Shown here: piece after piece, positions 1 to 7,589 of the stretch | Position numbering within the stretch: the first letter of the stretch is position 1 | Layout of the letters: each line of letters begins with the position of its first letter | Source of the DNA: DASZMJ01 sp035551935 | Lineage (GTDB): Bacteria > Planctomycetota > Planctomycetia > Isosphaerales > Isosphaeraceae | Assembly: GCA_035551935.1 (NCBI GenBank) | Contig: DASZMJ010000504.1 | Span: 1-31,102, forward strand | Length of the DNA: 31,102 nt | Reading direction: 5' to 3' | Position numbers and translations under genes: made by a program | Notes under the pieces: model-generated | The model's database searches: none | What the model saw: the letters and a program-made list of their open reading frames with translations, nothing else | What the model was told of the DNA's origin: nothing

Positions 1-59
1 TTGTCCACCAGTGCGAGCGGCACGGCCCGGAGCACTGGTGGACAAGCCACCAGTGGCAC
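1..59. repeat. Nested palindromic repeat, cut by the window's left edge
   Basis: Bases 1-14 (TTGTCCACCAGTGC) are a perfect reverse complement of 32-45. The right-hand unit also folds on itself: 33-41 (CACTGGTGG) pairs with 47-55 (CCACCAGTG) across a 5-nt loop. The element is therefore two inverted hairpin units, and the outer part of the left unit lies before base 1. Two other repeats in this window have the same hairpin-within-palindrome design with different sequence. I recall such intergenic repeats as common in planctomycete genomes. No coding potential is seen here. Confidence 0.75.
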
Positions 60-265
60 CCGGCGCGGGTGAATGCCCACTGACCACGGCGACGGGGTAG
101 CAGAGGTCCCTACTTCGGAGCCCCGGTCCTCGACTGGTCGCCGAGCCCCGAGTCCGGGACAGCGGTTGCTTCGCAACCCCTGCCACCCGGCCGCCGTCAC
201 CTCCGGAATGATCGCGATTCGTGGCCTATGGTTGAGTCATTGCCCCCAAAGAATGGAGGAATGAC

Positions 266-877
266 ATGCGCCCGATCTCTCGCCGTCGCGTCTTCTGGTT
301 GCCGCTCTGCGGGAGCCTCGCACTCGTACTCGCCTCGTGCTCGCGAGAGGCGCCGTCCCCCCCTCGAATCCAGCCCGTCGCGTTGTCGACCGACATGCCC
401 TCAGTCCGCCCGGAGTTCCAGGAAGCGAAGGACTTCCTGGACGCAGTCAAGGCGGCGGAGCCCCTCCTCACCGATACGAAGTCGCTTAAGGGGATCAAGG
501 AAGTCGATGTGAAAGTCACCATGAGTGATAAGTTCGTTCAGAATACCTATCCGTTTGATTGCAAGAATCGATTGATACAGATGCTGAGGAATTCAGGGAT
601 CACGGTGAAGGACGATGCCGGCGTGACGATCGTCCTGGGAGTGGTCGGCACGTGGGACCCGCAGGGGACCACCGCGACCTACTGGATCGAGATCGACGTC
701 TTCGAGTGGGGTCACTTCGTCCGGAGCGACAAGAAGCATTACTTATCGTACGCCAGGGTCTGGGGTACGGGCCGCCTGGTGAGGGTTGGGAGCGCGGTCT
801 TCGCCGAGAGCTTCGCTCAAGACATCGACTCCCTCGAAAGTCAGCTCGTCAACGATTGGATCACCGCGAATCAGTAG
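266..877 (+). CDS. Putative lipoprotein of unknown function
   Basis: This is a 203-aa exported protein that I do not recognise beyond its lipoprotein signal. The N-terminus has a basic stretch (RRR at 6-8), a hydrophobic core and a lipobox LASC with Cys25, which predicts signal peptidase II processing and lipid anchoring. A clear GGAGG (255-259) lies 6 nt before the ATG and fixes the start; an out-of-frame ATG at 261 is ignored. The mature part has no recognised catalytic motif. Residues from about 90 to the end read like a compact alpha/beta domain with a Tyr/Trp-rich strand region (TYWIEIDVFEWG). The gene stands alone, convergent with thrC. Codon use is less GC-biased in its middle (500-600) than in the neighbouring genes. 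Confidence 0.85.
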   Translation: MRPISRRRVFWLPLCGSLALVLASCSREAPSPPRIQPVALSTDMPSVRPEFQEAKDFLDAVKAAEPLLTDTKSLKGIKEVDVKVTMSDKFVQNTYPFDCKNRLIQMLRNSGITVKDDAGVTIVLGVVGTWDPQGTTATYWIEIDVFEWGHFVRSDKKHYLSYARVWGTGRLVRVGSAVFAESFAQDIDSLESQLVNDWITANQ

Positions 878-964
878 GCTCCGCGAATCGTCCTCGTCCG
901 ACCGCGCGTAGGACTTTCGCCACGGGTGGCCCGGGTGCTCGCAATATGGAAACTTTTAAACATA

Positions 965-2401
<1,437 letters not shown>

Positions 2402-2507
2402 CGCCGCGCCCCGCGCGGCCCCTCCGGACCAGGTCCCGGCGGGCCTGCGGCGTCCCTACAATCCCCGCCGCGCCGCCGCGATCACTCTACCGCCCCGCTC
2501 GTCCCGG

Positions 2508-2535
2508 CCACAAGCCGGAACGATCCGGCTCGTGG
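2508..2535 (-). terminator. Hairpin after the serine protease gene
   Basis: An 11-bp stem (2508-2518 with 2525-2535, one G-T wobble) encloses a 6-nt loop. It lies 22 nt past the stop of the minus-strand protease gene and 106 nt before the thrC start. No T-run follows, so this is not a classical intrinsic terminator. It could stabilise the mRNA 3' end or aid termination. Confidence 0.35.
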
Positions 2536-2557
2536 GGTTTGGGCGCGGTCGTGGGCC

Positions 2558-3967
2558 TCAGCGTCGGCTGGCGGAGGAGGCGACCTCGGCGAGGCTCAGG
2601 GCCCCTTGCTGGATGGTGTTGCGACGGACGATGTAGTACTGGATCGTCGGGGCGCCGGCGGCCTCGGACTGGCGGAGGATGTACAGGATGTTATCCGGCC
2701 GGATCGTCTCCCAGTGGCGGTCGCCGACGTTCATGCCGACGAGGATGTCCCCCTTCTGGAGCATCGCCAGGTCGGCGGGGCTGCCGGGGGAGATCGCCTG
2801 GATGTAGAGCCCGCCGCGGAGGTTCGGGTTGACCCGGGTGACGTAGTCCGGGGTCACGGCGACGGTCTTCAAGCCCAACGACCGCCAGATCTGCTCGCCC
2901 GCGTCGGGCCCGGCCGGATTGCCGCGCGGCATGCGCTGGACTTCGAGGGCGAGGGCCTGCTCCTGCCCGGCGCGGCGGATCAAGACGGGCGACTTGCGGC
3001 CGGGACGGGCGTCGAGCAGGGCGCGCTCGACGTCCAGCGCGTTCTCGACGCCGAGGTCGCCGACCTTGACGAGCTGGTCGCCCGGCCGGATGCCGGCCAC
3101 CTCGGCGGGGCTGCCGACGGCGACGTCGCGGACGATCAACGACCGACCCTGCTCACCGACGACATCGCCGGTGACCAGTCCATGCCACATGCCTGCCAGG
3201 CGACGGGTGCTCAAGAGGTCGGCGGCGACGCGCTTGACGTCGTCGATCGGGAGCGCGAAGCCGATGCCCTGAGCCCCGGCGCGGACGGCGACGCAGATGC
3301 CGATCAGCTCGCCGTCGATGTTGATCAGCGGGCCGCCGGAGTTGCCGGGGTTGATGCAGGCGTCGGTCTGGATCAGGTTGCGATAGACCTGGTCGTCGGA
3401 GAGGGTCACGTTCCGGCCGATCTGGCTGATGATCCCGCGCGAGACCGTGTTCTCGTAGCCGAACGCGTTGCCGATCGTGATGACCTCCTCGCCGAGCATC
3501 AGGTCGGACGAGGTGCCGATCGTGATCGGCGCGAGCGGCCGGCCGGCCTCGACCTTCAGGATCGCCAGGTCCATCGCCGCGTCCTGCTGGACGACCTGAC
3601 CCGCGAGGGTCGAGCCGTCGTGCAGGCGGACCTCGATCCCCTGGACCTTGTCGACGACGTGCTGATTGGTGAGGACGTAGCCCCTCGCGTCGATGATGAC
3701 GCCGGTGCCCATGCCGCTGACGCGGGGGCGCTGGCTCTCCTCGGGCGAGAACGGCCATCGGCTGCTCGACGCGGCCTTCTTCTCGCTGGAGATGTTCACG
3801 ACGCTGGGCATGACCTTGCGGACGGCCAGGACGACCTCGGTCTTGCGTTTGGAGGCCGGGCCGGCCGGCGCGACGGTCGGGGCCAGGCACGCCCAGGCGC
3901 CGACCAGCACCGCCAATCGCAATCCGTCACGACGCCGCGGCCTCGGGCAAGCGCTGGGCTGGGGCAC
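2558..3967 (-). CDS. HtrA/Deg-type periplasmic serine protease with two PDZ domains
   Basis: Trypsin-like protease/chaperone of the envelope, expected to degrade misfolded exported proteins. With the proposed GTG start the protein has 469 aa. Residues 12-35 form a signal peptide or anchor (RRR, then LRLAVLVGAWACLAP). The catalytic triad is His103 (TNQHVVD), Asp133 (AAMDLAILKV) and Ser210 (NPGNSGGPL). PDZ domains lie at about 275-340 and 365-450. The frame stays open to an ATG at 4180, but that 71-residue extension reads like translated non-coding DNA and would bury the signal sequence. A GAGGA at 3976-3980 lies 8 nt before the GTG. The gene is divergent from the TPR/dehydrogenase pair. The exact start is uncertain; the family assignment is firm. 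Confidence 0.93.
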   Translation of the reverse strand: MPQPSACPRPRRRDGLRLAVLVGAWACLAPTVAPAGPASKRKTEVVLAVRKVMPSVVNISSEKKAASSSRWPFSPEESQRPRVSGMGTGVIIDARGYVLTNQHVVDKVQGIEVRLHDGSTLAGQVVQQDAAMDLAILKVEAGRPLAPITIGTSSDLMLGEEVITIGNAFGYENTVSRGIISQIGRNVTLSDDQVYRNLIQTDACINPGNSGGPLINIDGELIGICVAVRAGAQGIGFALPIDDVKRVAADLLSTRRLAGMWHGLVTGDVVGEQGRSLIVRDVAVGSPAEVAGIRPGDQLVKVGDLGVENALDVERALLDARPGRKSPVLIRRAGQEQALALEVQRMPRGNPAGPDAGEQIWRSLGLKTVAVTPDYVTRVNPNLRGGLYIQAISPGSPADLAMLQKGDILVGMNVGDRHWETIRPDNILYILRQSEAAGAPTIQYYIVRRNTIQQGALSLAEVASSASRR

Positions 3968-3975
3968 GGTGGGAG

Positions 3976-3980
3976 TCCTC
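3976..3980 (-). promoter_or_regulatory. Ribosome binding site that supports the GTG start of the protease gene
   Basis: On the minus strand GAGGA lies 8 nt before GTG at 3967. It favours this start over the distant in-frame ATG at 4180, because the signal peptide then falls at the N-terminus. Confidence 0.5.
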
Positions 3981-4366
3981 AATGCGGGATGACCGGGGGT
4001 CTCGAACCGGCGCTCCTCGCCGCGATGCCGGGGCCGTCGCCCTTGGCCCCTCCGCCACGAGTCTCTCGCCGCACTCCCCCCTCCGCAAGGCCACGGCCCC
4101 CCCGGGCCCGCGGTCCTCGCTCCGACCTCCTTGGGAATCGGTCCCCCACCCACCCACCTTGAAAAACGACGCGATTTCATTACCCAGCTTCTCTACTCTT
4201 CCTCAGTTCCCGCAGACTTTCTCCAGTTTATCAGCAGACCGGGGTCCGATGATCGATCGGGGCTCCCTCTTCCCCGATGCTCACTCGCGCGTCGGGTTAG
4301 GTGAAGAGGGAGACGACGGGTGAGGAGAGTCGTGTCGCCGCGGGGCGACGGCGACGCATGCATAGG

Positions 4367-4396
4367 TTGACATCCAACCGGGCCGCGGGTTAGCCT
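4367..4396 (+). promoter_or_regulatory. Candidate sigma70-type promoter for the TPR/dehydrogenase genes
   Basis: A perfect -35 hexamer TTGACA (4367-4372) is followed after 18 nt by TAGCCT (4391-4396), which keeps the key first, second and last bases of TATAAT. It sits about 40 nt before the proposed ATG at 4435. The call rests on the pattern only. Confidence 0.4.
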
Positions 4397-4434
4397 GGAG
4401 GTTGTTCGAACCCAGGCCGGGAGGCGAGCGGACG

Positions 4435-4767
4435 ATGGCGGAGAAGTCGACGAAGCGACTCATGCTCGAGCGTTCCGTGGCGGAGGATCCGACCGACGCG
4501 TTCCTCCGTTATGGCCTGGCCGTGCAGTGCCTGCGCGACGGCGACACCGACGAGGGGCGCCGCCAGCTCCGGGCGCTCCTGGCCGAAGGCGCCGGGGGGC
4601 AGGAGGTCGCGGCGTATCAGCAGCTCGGTCAGTCGCATCTCGAGGCGGGCGAAGCCGGGCCGGCGCGCGAGGCCCTCGCGGCCGGCATCGCCCGGGCGCG
4701 GGCGGTCGGCAACGTGCACGCGGCGACCGAGATGGAGGGGTTGCTCTTGCAGCTCGACGACGCATGA
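4435..4767 (+). CDS. Small TPR-like protein
   Basis: A 110-aa soluble protein with two to three helical-hairpin repeats of the tetratricopeptide type. Two stretches show the usual small/large residue spacing: DAFLRYGLAVQCLRDGDTDE, and the later AYQQLGQSHLEAGEAGPARE. No signal peptide is seen, so it is probably cytoplasmic, and TPR proteins usually mediate protein contacts. GGGAGG (4419-4424) lies 10 nt before the ATG. An in-frame TTG at 4402 is a less likely start. The gene ends 25 nt before the iron-dependent dehydrogenase, so the two are probably one transcript, although no functional link can be read from the sequence. Confidence 0.85.
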   Translation: MAEKSTKRLMLERSVAEDPTDAFLRYGLAVQCLRDGDTDEGRRQLRALLAEGAGGQEVAAYQQLGQSHLEAGEAGPAREALAAGIARARAVGNVHAATEMEGLLLQLDDA

Positions 4768-4792
4768 GCGGCCGCGATGGGGCGGAGGCGTG

Positions 4793-5929
4793 ATGCCCGC
4801 GATCTTCACCTTCCCCAACCGCGTCGTCTTCGGCGAGGGGTCGCGCGGCACGCTCGCCGCCGAGCTCGCCCGCCTGAAGGTGGCGCGACCGCTCGTCGTG
4901 ACCGACCGCGGGCTCGTCGCCGCCGGGATCGTCGGCGAGGTCGTCGCCCCGCTCGGCCAGCCGGCCATCTTCGACGCCGTCCACCCCAACCCGACCGAGG
5001 ACGACGTCCTCGCCGGCCTGGCCCTGTATCGCGAACGGGCGTGCGACGGCCTCGTCGGCCTCGGCGGCGGCAGTGCGCTCGACGCGGCCAAGGCGATCCG
5101 GCTGCTCGCAACCCACCCGGGCAAGCTCGCCGACTACGACCTGACGACCGGCGGGATCGACCGGATTACGCCGGACCTGCCCCCGATGGCCGCGCTGCCG
5201 ACGACCGCCGGCACCGGCAGTGAGGCCGGCCGCGGGGCCTTGATCCAGCTGGCGCAGACCGGCCGCAAGACGGCCGTGCTCAGCCCATACCTCTTGCCCA
5301 GCGTCGCCATCTGCGACCCCGAGCTGACCCGCGGCCTGCCCCCTGTCCTGACGGCAGGCACCGGGATGGACGCCCTCTCGCACTGCGTCGAGAGCTTCCT
5401 GTCGACCACGTTCCACCCGATCTGCGACGGCATCGCCCTGGAGGGACTCCGCCAGGTCGCCCGCGGCCTCGAATCGGCCGTCCGCGACGGCGCCGACATG
5501 CCCGCGCGTCGAGCGATGATGACCGGGGCATTGCTCGGCGGCATCAGCTTCCACAAAGGGCTCGGCGTGATCCACGCCCTGTCGCACGCCCTCGGCTCGA
5601 CGGGCCGGGCGCATCACGGCACGCTCAACGCGATCCTCTTGCCTCACGCCCTCCGTTTCAACCGCGAGGCCGCCGAGGATCGCCTCGGCGACCTCGCCGC
5701 CCAGCTCGGCCTCGGCCGCAGCGGCGACGGCCCCGGCCACCTGATCGCCTTGACCGAGCTACTCCTCGCCAAACTCCCGTTACCCCAGCGCCTCGGCGAG
5801 ATCCCCGACCTCGACCGGTCCCGCATCCCCGAGTACGCCCGACTGGCCATGCTCGACCACTGCCACCGGACCAACCCCCGCCCCTGCCACCCGGCCGACC
5901 TCGAAGACCTCCTCGACCGCGCCTGGTGA
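4793..5929 (+). CDS. Iron-containing (group III) alcohol dehydrogenase family protein
   Basis: NAD(P)-linked, metal-dependent oxidoreductase of 378 aa, the usual family size. The Rossmann-like half carries GGGSALDAAK at 91-100, and TTAGTGSEAG at 137-146 is the nucleotide/substrate loop. All four metal ligands can be placed: Asp193 and His197 (GMDALSH), His261 (GVIHALSH) and His275 (HHGTLNAILLPH). GGAGG at 4784-4788 precedes the ATG by only 4 nt. The frame is open further upstream, but that region overlaps the TPR gene and has no family similarity. Possible activities include an alcohol, lactaldehyde or hydroxyacid-oxoacid dehydrogenase or a maleylacetate reductase. The sequence alone does not decide the substrate. 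Confidence 0.92.
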   Translation: MPAIFTFPNRVVFGEGSRGTLAAELARLKVARPLVVTDRGLVAAGIVGEVVAPLGQPAIFDAVHPNPTEDDVLAGLALYRERACDGLVGLGGGSALDAAKAIRLLATHPGKLADYDLTTGGIDRITPDLPPMAALPTTAGTGSEAGRGALIQLAQTGRKTAVLSPYLLPSVAICDPELTRGLPPVLTAGTGMDALSHCVESFLSTTFHPICDGIALEGLRQVARGLESAVRDGADMPARRAMMTGALLGGISFHKGLGVIHALSHALGSTGRAHHGTLNAILLPHALRFNREAAEDRLGDLAAQLGLGRSGDGPGHLIALTELLLAKLPLPQRLGEIPDLDRSRIPEYARLAMLDHCHRTNPRPCHPADLEDLLDRAW

Positions 5930-6123
5930 GCCCGCAGACTCGCCGTGACCCTTCGTTTCCGCAAAATCCTCAAATATCCCATCTTGCCGCCCTTCCCGAT
6001 TCTATGGAGTCTGCCCCGAAACCGGGCCGATTCTAGAAGACCAAGGCCCCTCTCTCCCCGCGCCAGCGGACCGCGGCCGAGGCGATTCGGAGCGTTGGAC
6101 TCGAGAATCCGGAGGATTCCCGC

Positions 6124-7110
6124 ATGTCGAAGCGATATTGGACCTGGCTGCTGCTCGGGGGGATGGCGATGGCGAGCCCGGCCGCGTTCGGACAGCAGGC
6201 GGGCCAACCGCCGGTCCCCGCGCCGGCCATCCCGCCCCCGCCCCCTCCGCCTCCCCCGTCGGGCGAGGCCGCGCCCGCGACCCCCACTGCCCCGGGGACG
6301 GAATCGGCCCCCGCGCCGGCTCCCGCGAACGGCGAGACCGCGGCGGCCCAAGAAGGGCCCAAGGCGACGATCACCCTCGGCGACAAGACCGACACCATCA
6401 CCCCCGGCAAGATCCACGACGGCCTCGACGAGGGGGGCAAGATCACCGTCGAGGTCTCGAAGGAAGGGGACAAGCTCACCGCCCTCCTGAGCGGGGTCGC
6501 CGCGGCCCACACGTTCGTCGGCGCCCACTCGGTGTCGGTCCAGTCGTTCAAGCTGGTCCAGGAGTTCGACGTCACGAGCACCGACACGGGCGTCACCTCG
6601 GTCGTGCTGACGTTGGAAGCGGCCCTCAACGGCTACGTTCGGAGCATCCACAAGGGCCAGGGGTGCATGAAGCTCGCCTGCGCGTCGCTCGCCCCGGTGG
6701 GCGGGAGCCCGCTGGCGACCGTCGCGTTCGCCCCGCGCTGCGTCTGCGGCGACGACCAGTGCCTCTACAAGCGGGAGGAGAAGCCGGCCCCGACGCCCCC
6801 CTTGCCGCTCGGCCGCTACGTCCTGACGGCGACCTTCTACCTCGAGGCCAGCGCCGAGGGTTTGCTCAACGGCCGAGGGATCGCCAACTTCTCCGCCGAT
6901 GGCCTGCCCGACCCCTGGAAGCTGTCGAAGGACCCGTTCAAGGACACTGACGCGAAAGACTTCGGCTTCGCCCTGACCGTCACCGCGACCGTCCCCGGCG
7001 CCACCGGCCAGGCCCGCCGCAAGGCCCCTCGCGTCGGCGTCCGCCCCGCGAACCGGCCCGCCGCGACCCGCGCCGCCGGCCCGATCCCCATGGCCTCGCG
7101 GGCCCGCTGA
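6124..7110 (+). CDS. Secreted proline-rich protein of unknown function
   Basis: A 328-aa exported protein I do not recognise. It has a signal peptide (residues 1-23, likely cut after AFG), then a Pro/Ala-rich linker at about 28-65 with a run of nine prolines. The folded part starts near residue 80. It contains a cysteine-bearing segment (C at GCMKLACASL and RCVCGDDQCLY, about residues 180-220), which could form disulfides or bind metal outside the cytoplasm. The tail is basic and Ala/Arg-rich. GGAGG (6111-6115) sits 8 nt before the ATG. The 194-nt gap before it contains an AT-richer stretch (5960-6010) that may hold the promoter. The gene ends 8 nt before a 34-bp palindrome. Confidence 0.82.
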   Translation: MSKRYWTWLLLGGMAMASPAAFGQQAGQPPVPAPAIPPPPPPPPPSGEAAPATPTAPGTESAPAPAPANGETAAAQEGPKATITLGDKTDTITPGKIHDGLDEGGKITVEVSKEGDKLTALLSGVAAAHTFVGAHSVSVQSFKLVQEFDVTSTDTGVTSVVLTLEAALNGYVRSIHKGQGCMKLACASLAPVGGSPLATVAFAPRCVCGDDQCLYKREEKPAPTPPLPLGRYVLTATFYLEASAEGLLNGRGIANFSADGLPDPWKLSKDPFKDTDAKDFGFALTVTATVPGATGQARRKAPRVGVRPANRPAATRAAGPIPMASRAR

Positions 7111-7118
7111 CCCTGCGC

Positions 7119-7194
7119 CCTTCGTAGGGTCCGCTCTTGCGGACCTCTTCATGCCAAAAAATGAAGAGGTCCGCAAGAGCGGACCCTACGAAGG
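7119..7194. repeat. Perfect 34-bp inverted repeat with nested hairpins
   Basis: Arms 7119-7152 and 7161-7194 are exact reverse complements around an 8-nt loop (GCCAAAAA). Each arm folds by itself: GGTCCGC (7128-7134) pairs with GCGGACC (7139-7145) across TCTT, mirrored at 7168-7185. It lies between the ends of two convergent genes (7110 + and 7215 -), so it could act as a bidirectional terminator. The design matches the repeats at 1-59 and 10605-10686. The unbroken match of both arms suggests recent insertion or selection. Confidence 0.9.
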
Positions 7195-7214
7195 CCCGAT
7201 TCGTGCGAAGCGGC

Positions 7215-7589
7215 TCAATGCCGGTCGCGCACGTTCGCCTCGGCGAGCAGCCCGAGCGGGCCCAGGATCAGGCCGAACCAGAACCCTTCGAGCCAGGAAC
7301 GCCGCCGCCACCGCGCGATGCAGGCGCCGTAGCCCCCGAAGGCGACGGCCGTCGCGACGAAGACGACCGGCATGATCCCCGAGAAGAGCTCCTCCACGCT
7401 CGCCGTCGCCACCCAACGTGCCCCGGCCATGATCACGGCCGTCGAGGCGACCAGGATCATCGATTCCAACAGGTTGCATCGCCCCTTCGCGTGCGTCGCG
7501 AACGACGCGAGCAGCGTCCCGGCCGCGACGACGACCGCCATCGCCAGGAAGGATAAGAGCACGCCCTGGACCGCCAGCGTCCGGCTCAT
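7215..7589 (-). CDS. Small integral membrane protein
   Basis: A 124-aa protein with about four hydrophobic segments: residues 7-30, 43-60, 70-88 and 100-115. A short basic loop WRRRSW lies near 94-99. No domain is recognised. The ATG overlaps the TGA of the upstream oxidase gene in an ATGA (7586-7589), which indicates translational coupling. It may therefore serve as membrane partner of that oxidase, but this rests on context only. The same frame is open much further upstream, but there it runs through the oxidase gene and does not look coding. Confidence 0.82.
   Translation of the reverse strand: MSRTLAVQGVLLSFLAMAVVVAAGTLLASFATHAKGRCNLLESMILVASTAVIMAGARWVATASVEELFSGIMPVVFVATAVAFGGYGACIARWRRRSWLEGFWFGLILGPLGLLAEANVRDRH

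Larger units (their letters stand above)
3968..4434. other. Divergent intergenic region between the protease and TPR genes
   Basis: This stretch of 467 nt separates two divergent genes and holds no convincing gene. Bases 4160-4250 are markedly less GC-rich than the surroundings, as expected for promoter DNA serving one or both genes. A 6-bp GC hairpin (4030-4035 with 4045-4050) lies in the presumed leader of the protease mRNA. A sigma70-like site for the plus-strand gene is listed separately. A stretch near 4000 (TCTCGAACC) resembles a tRNA T-loop on the minus strand, but no cloverleaf can be built around it. Confidence 0.6.

Noticed and set aside
73..264. 63-codon plus-strand open frame before the lipoprotein gene
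   Set aside because: No ribosome binding site, no family, and composition like random translation next to a repeat.
919..930. Short palindrome GCCACGGGTGGC between the convergent lipoprotein and thrC genes
   Set aside because: The stem is only 4-5 bp with a very tight loop and no T-run. It is too weak to call a terminator.
3980..4080. tRNA-like signal on the minus strand (GGTTCGAGACC resembling a T-loop)
   Set aside because: The T-stem has two C-C mismatches, the acceptor stem is incomplete, and the only strong internal hairpin has a 9-nt loop. No cloverleaf can be drawn.
3968..4180. 71-residue N-terminal extension of the HtrA protease
   Set aside because: Its composition is Arg/Gly/Pro-rich without pattern and it would place the signal peptide internally. 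A GTG with GAGGA spacing gives a normal start.
4205..4210. GGAACT on the minus strand upstream of the protease, like an ECF sigma -35
   Set aside because: No matching -10 at 15-18 nt. The nearest CGTC lies over 30 nt away.
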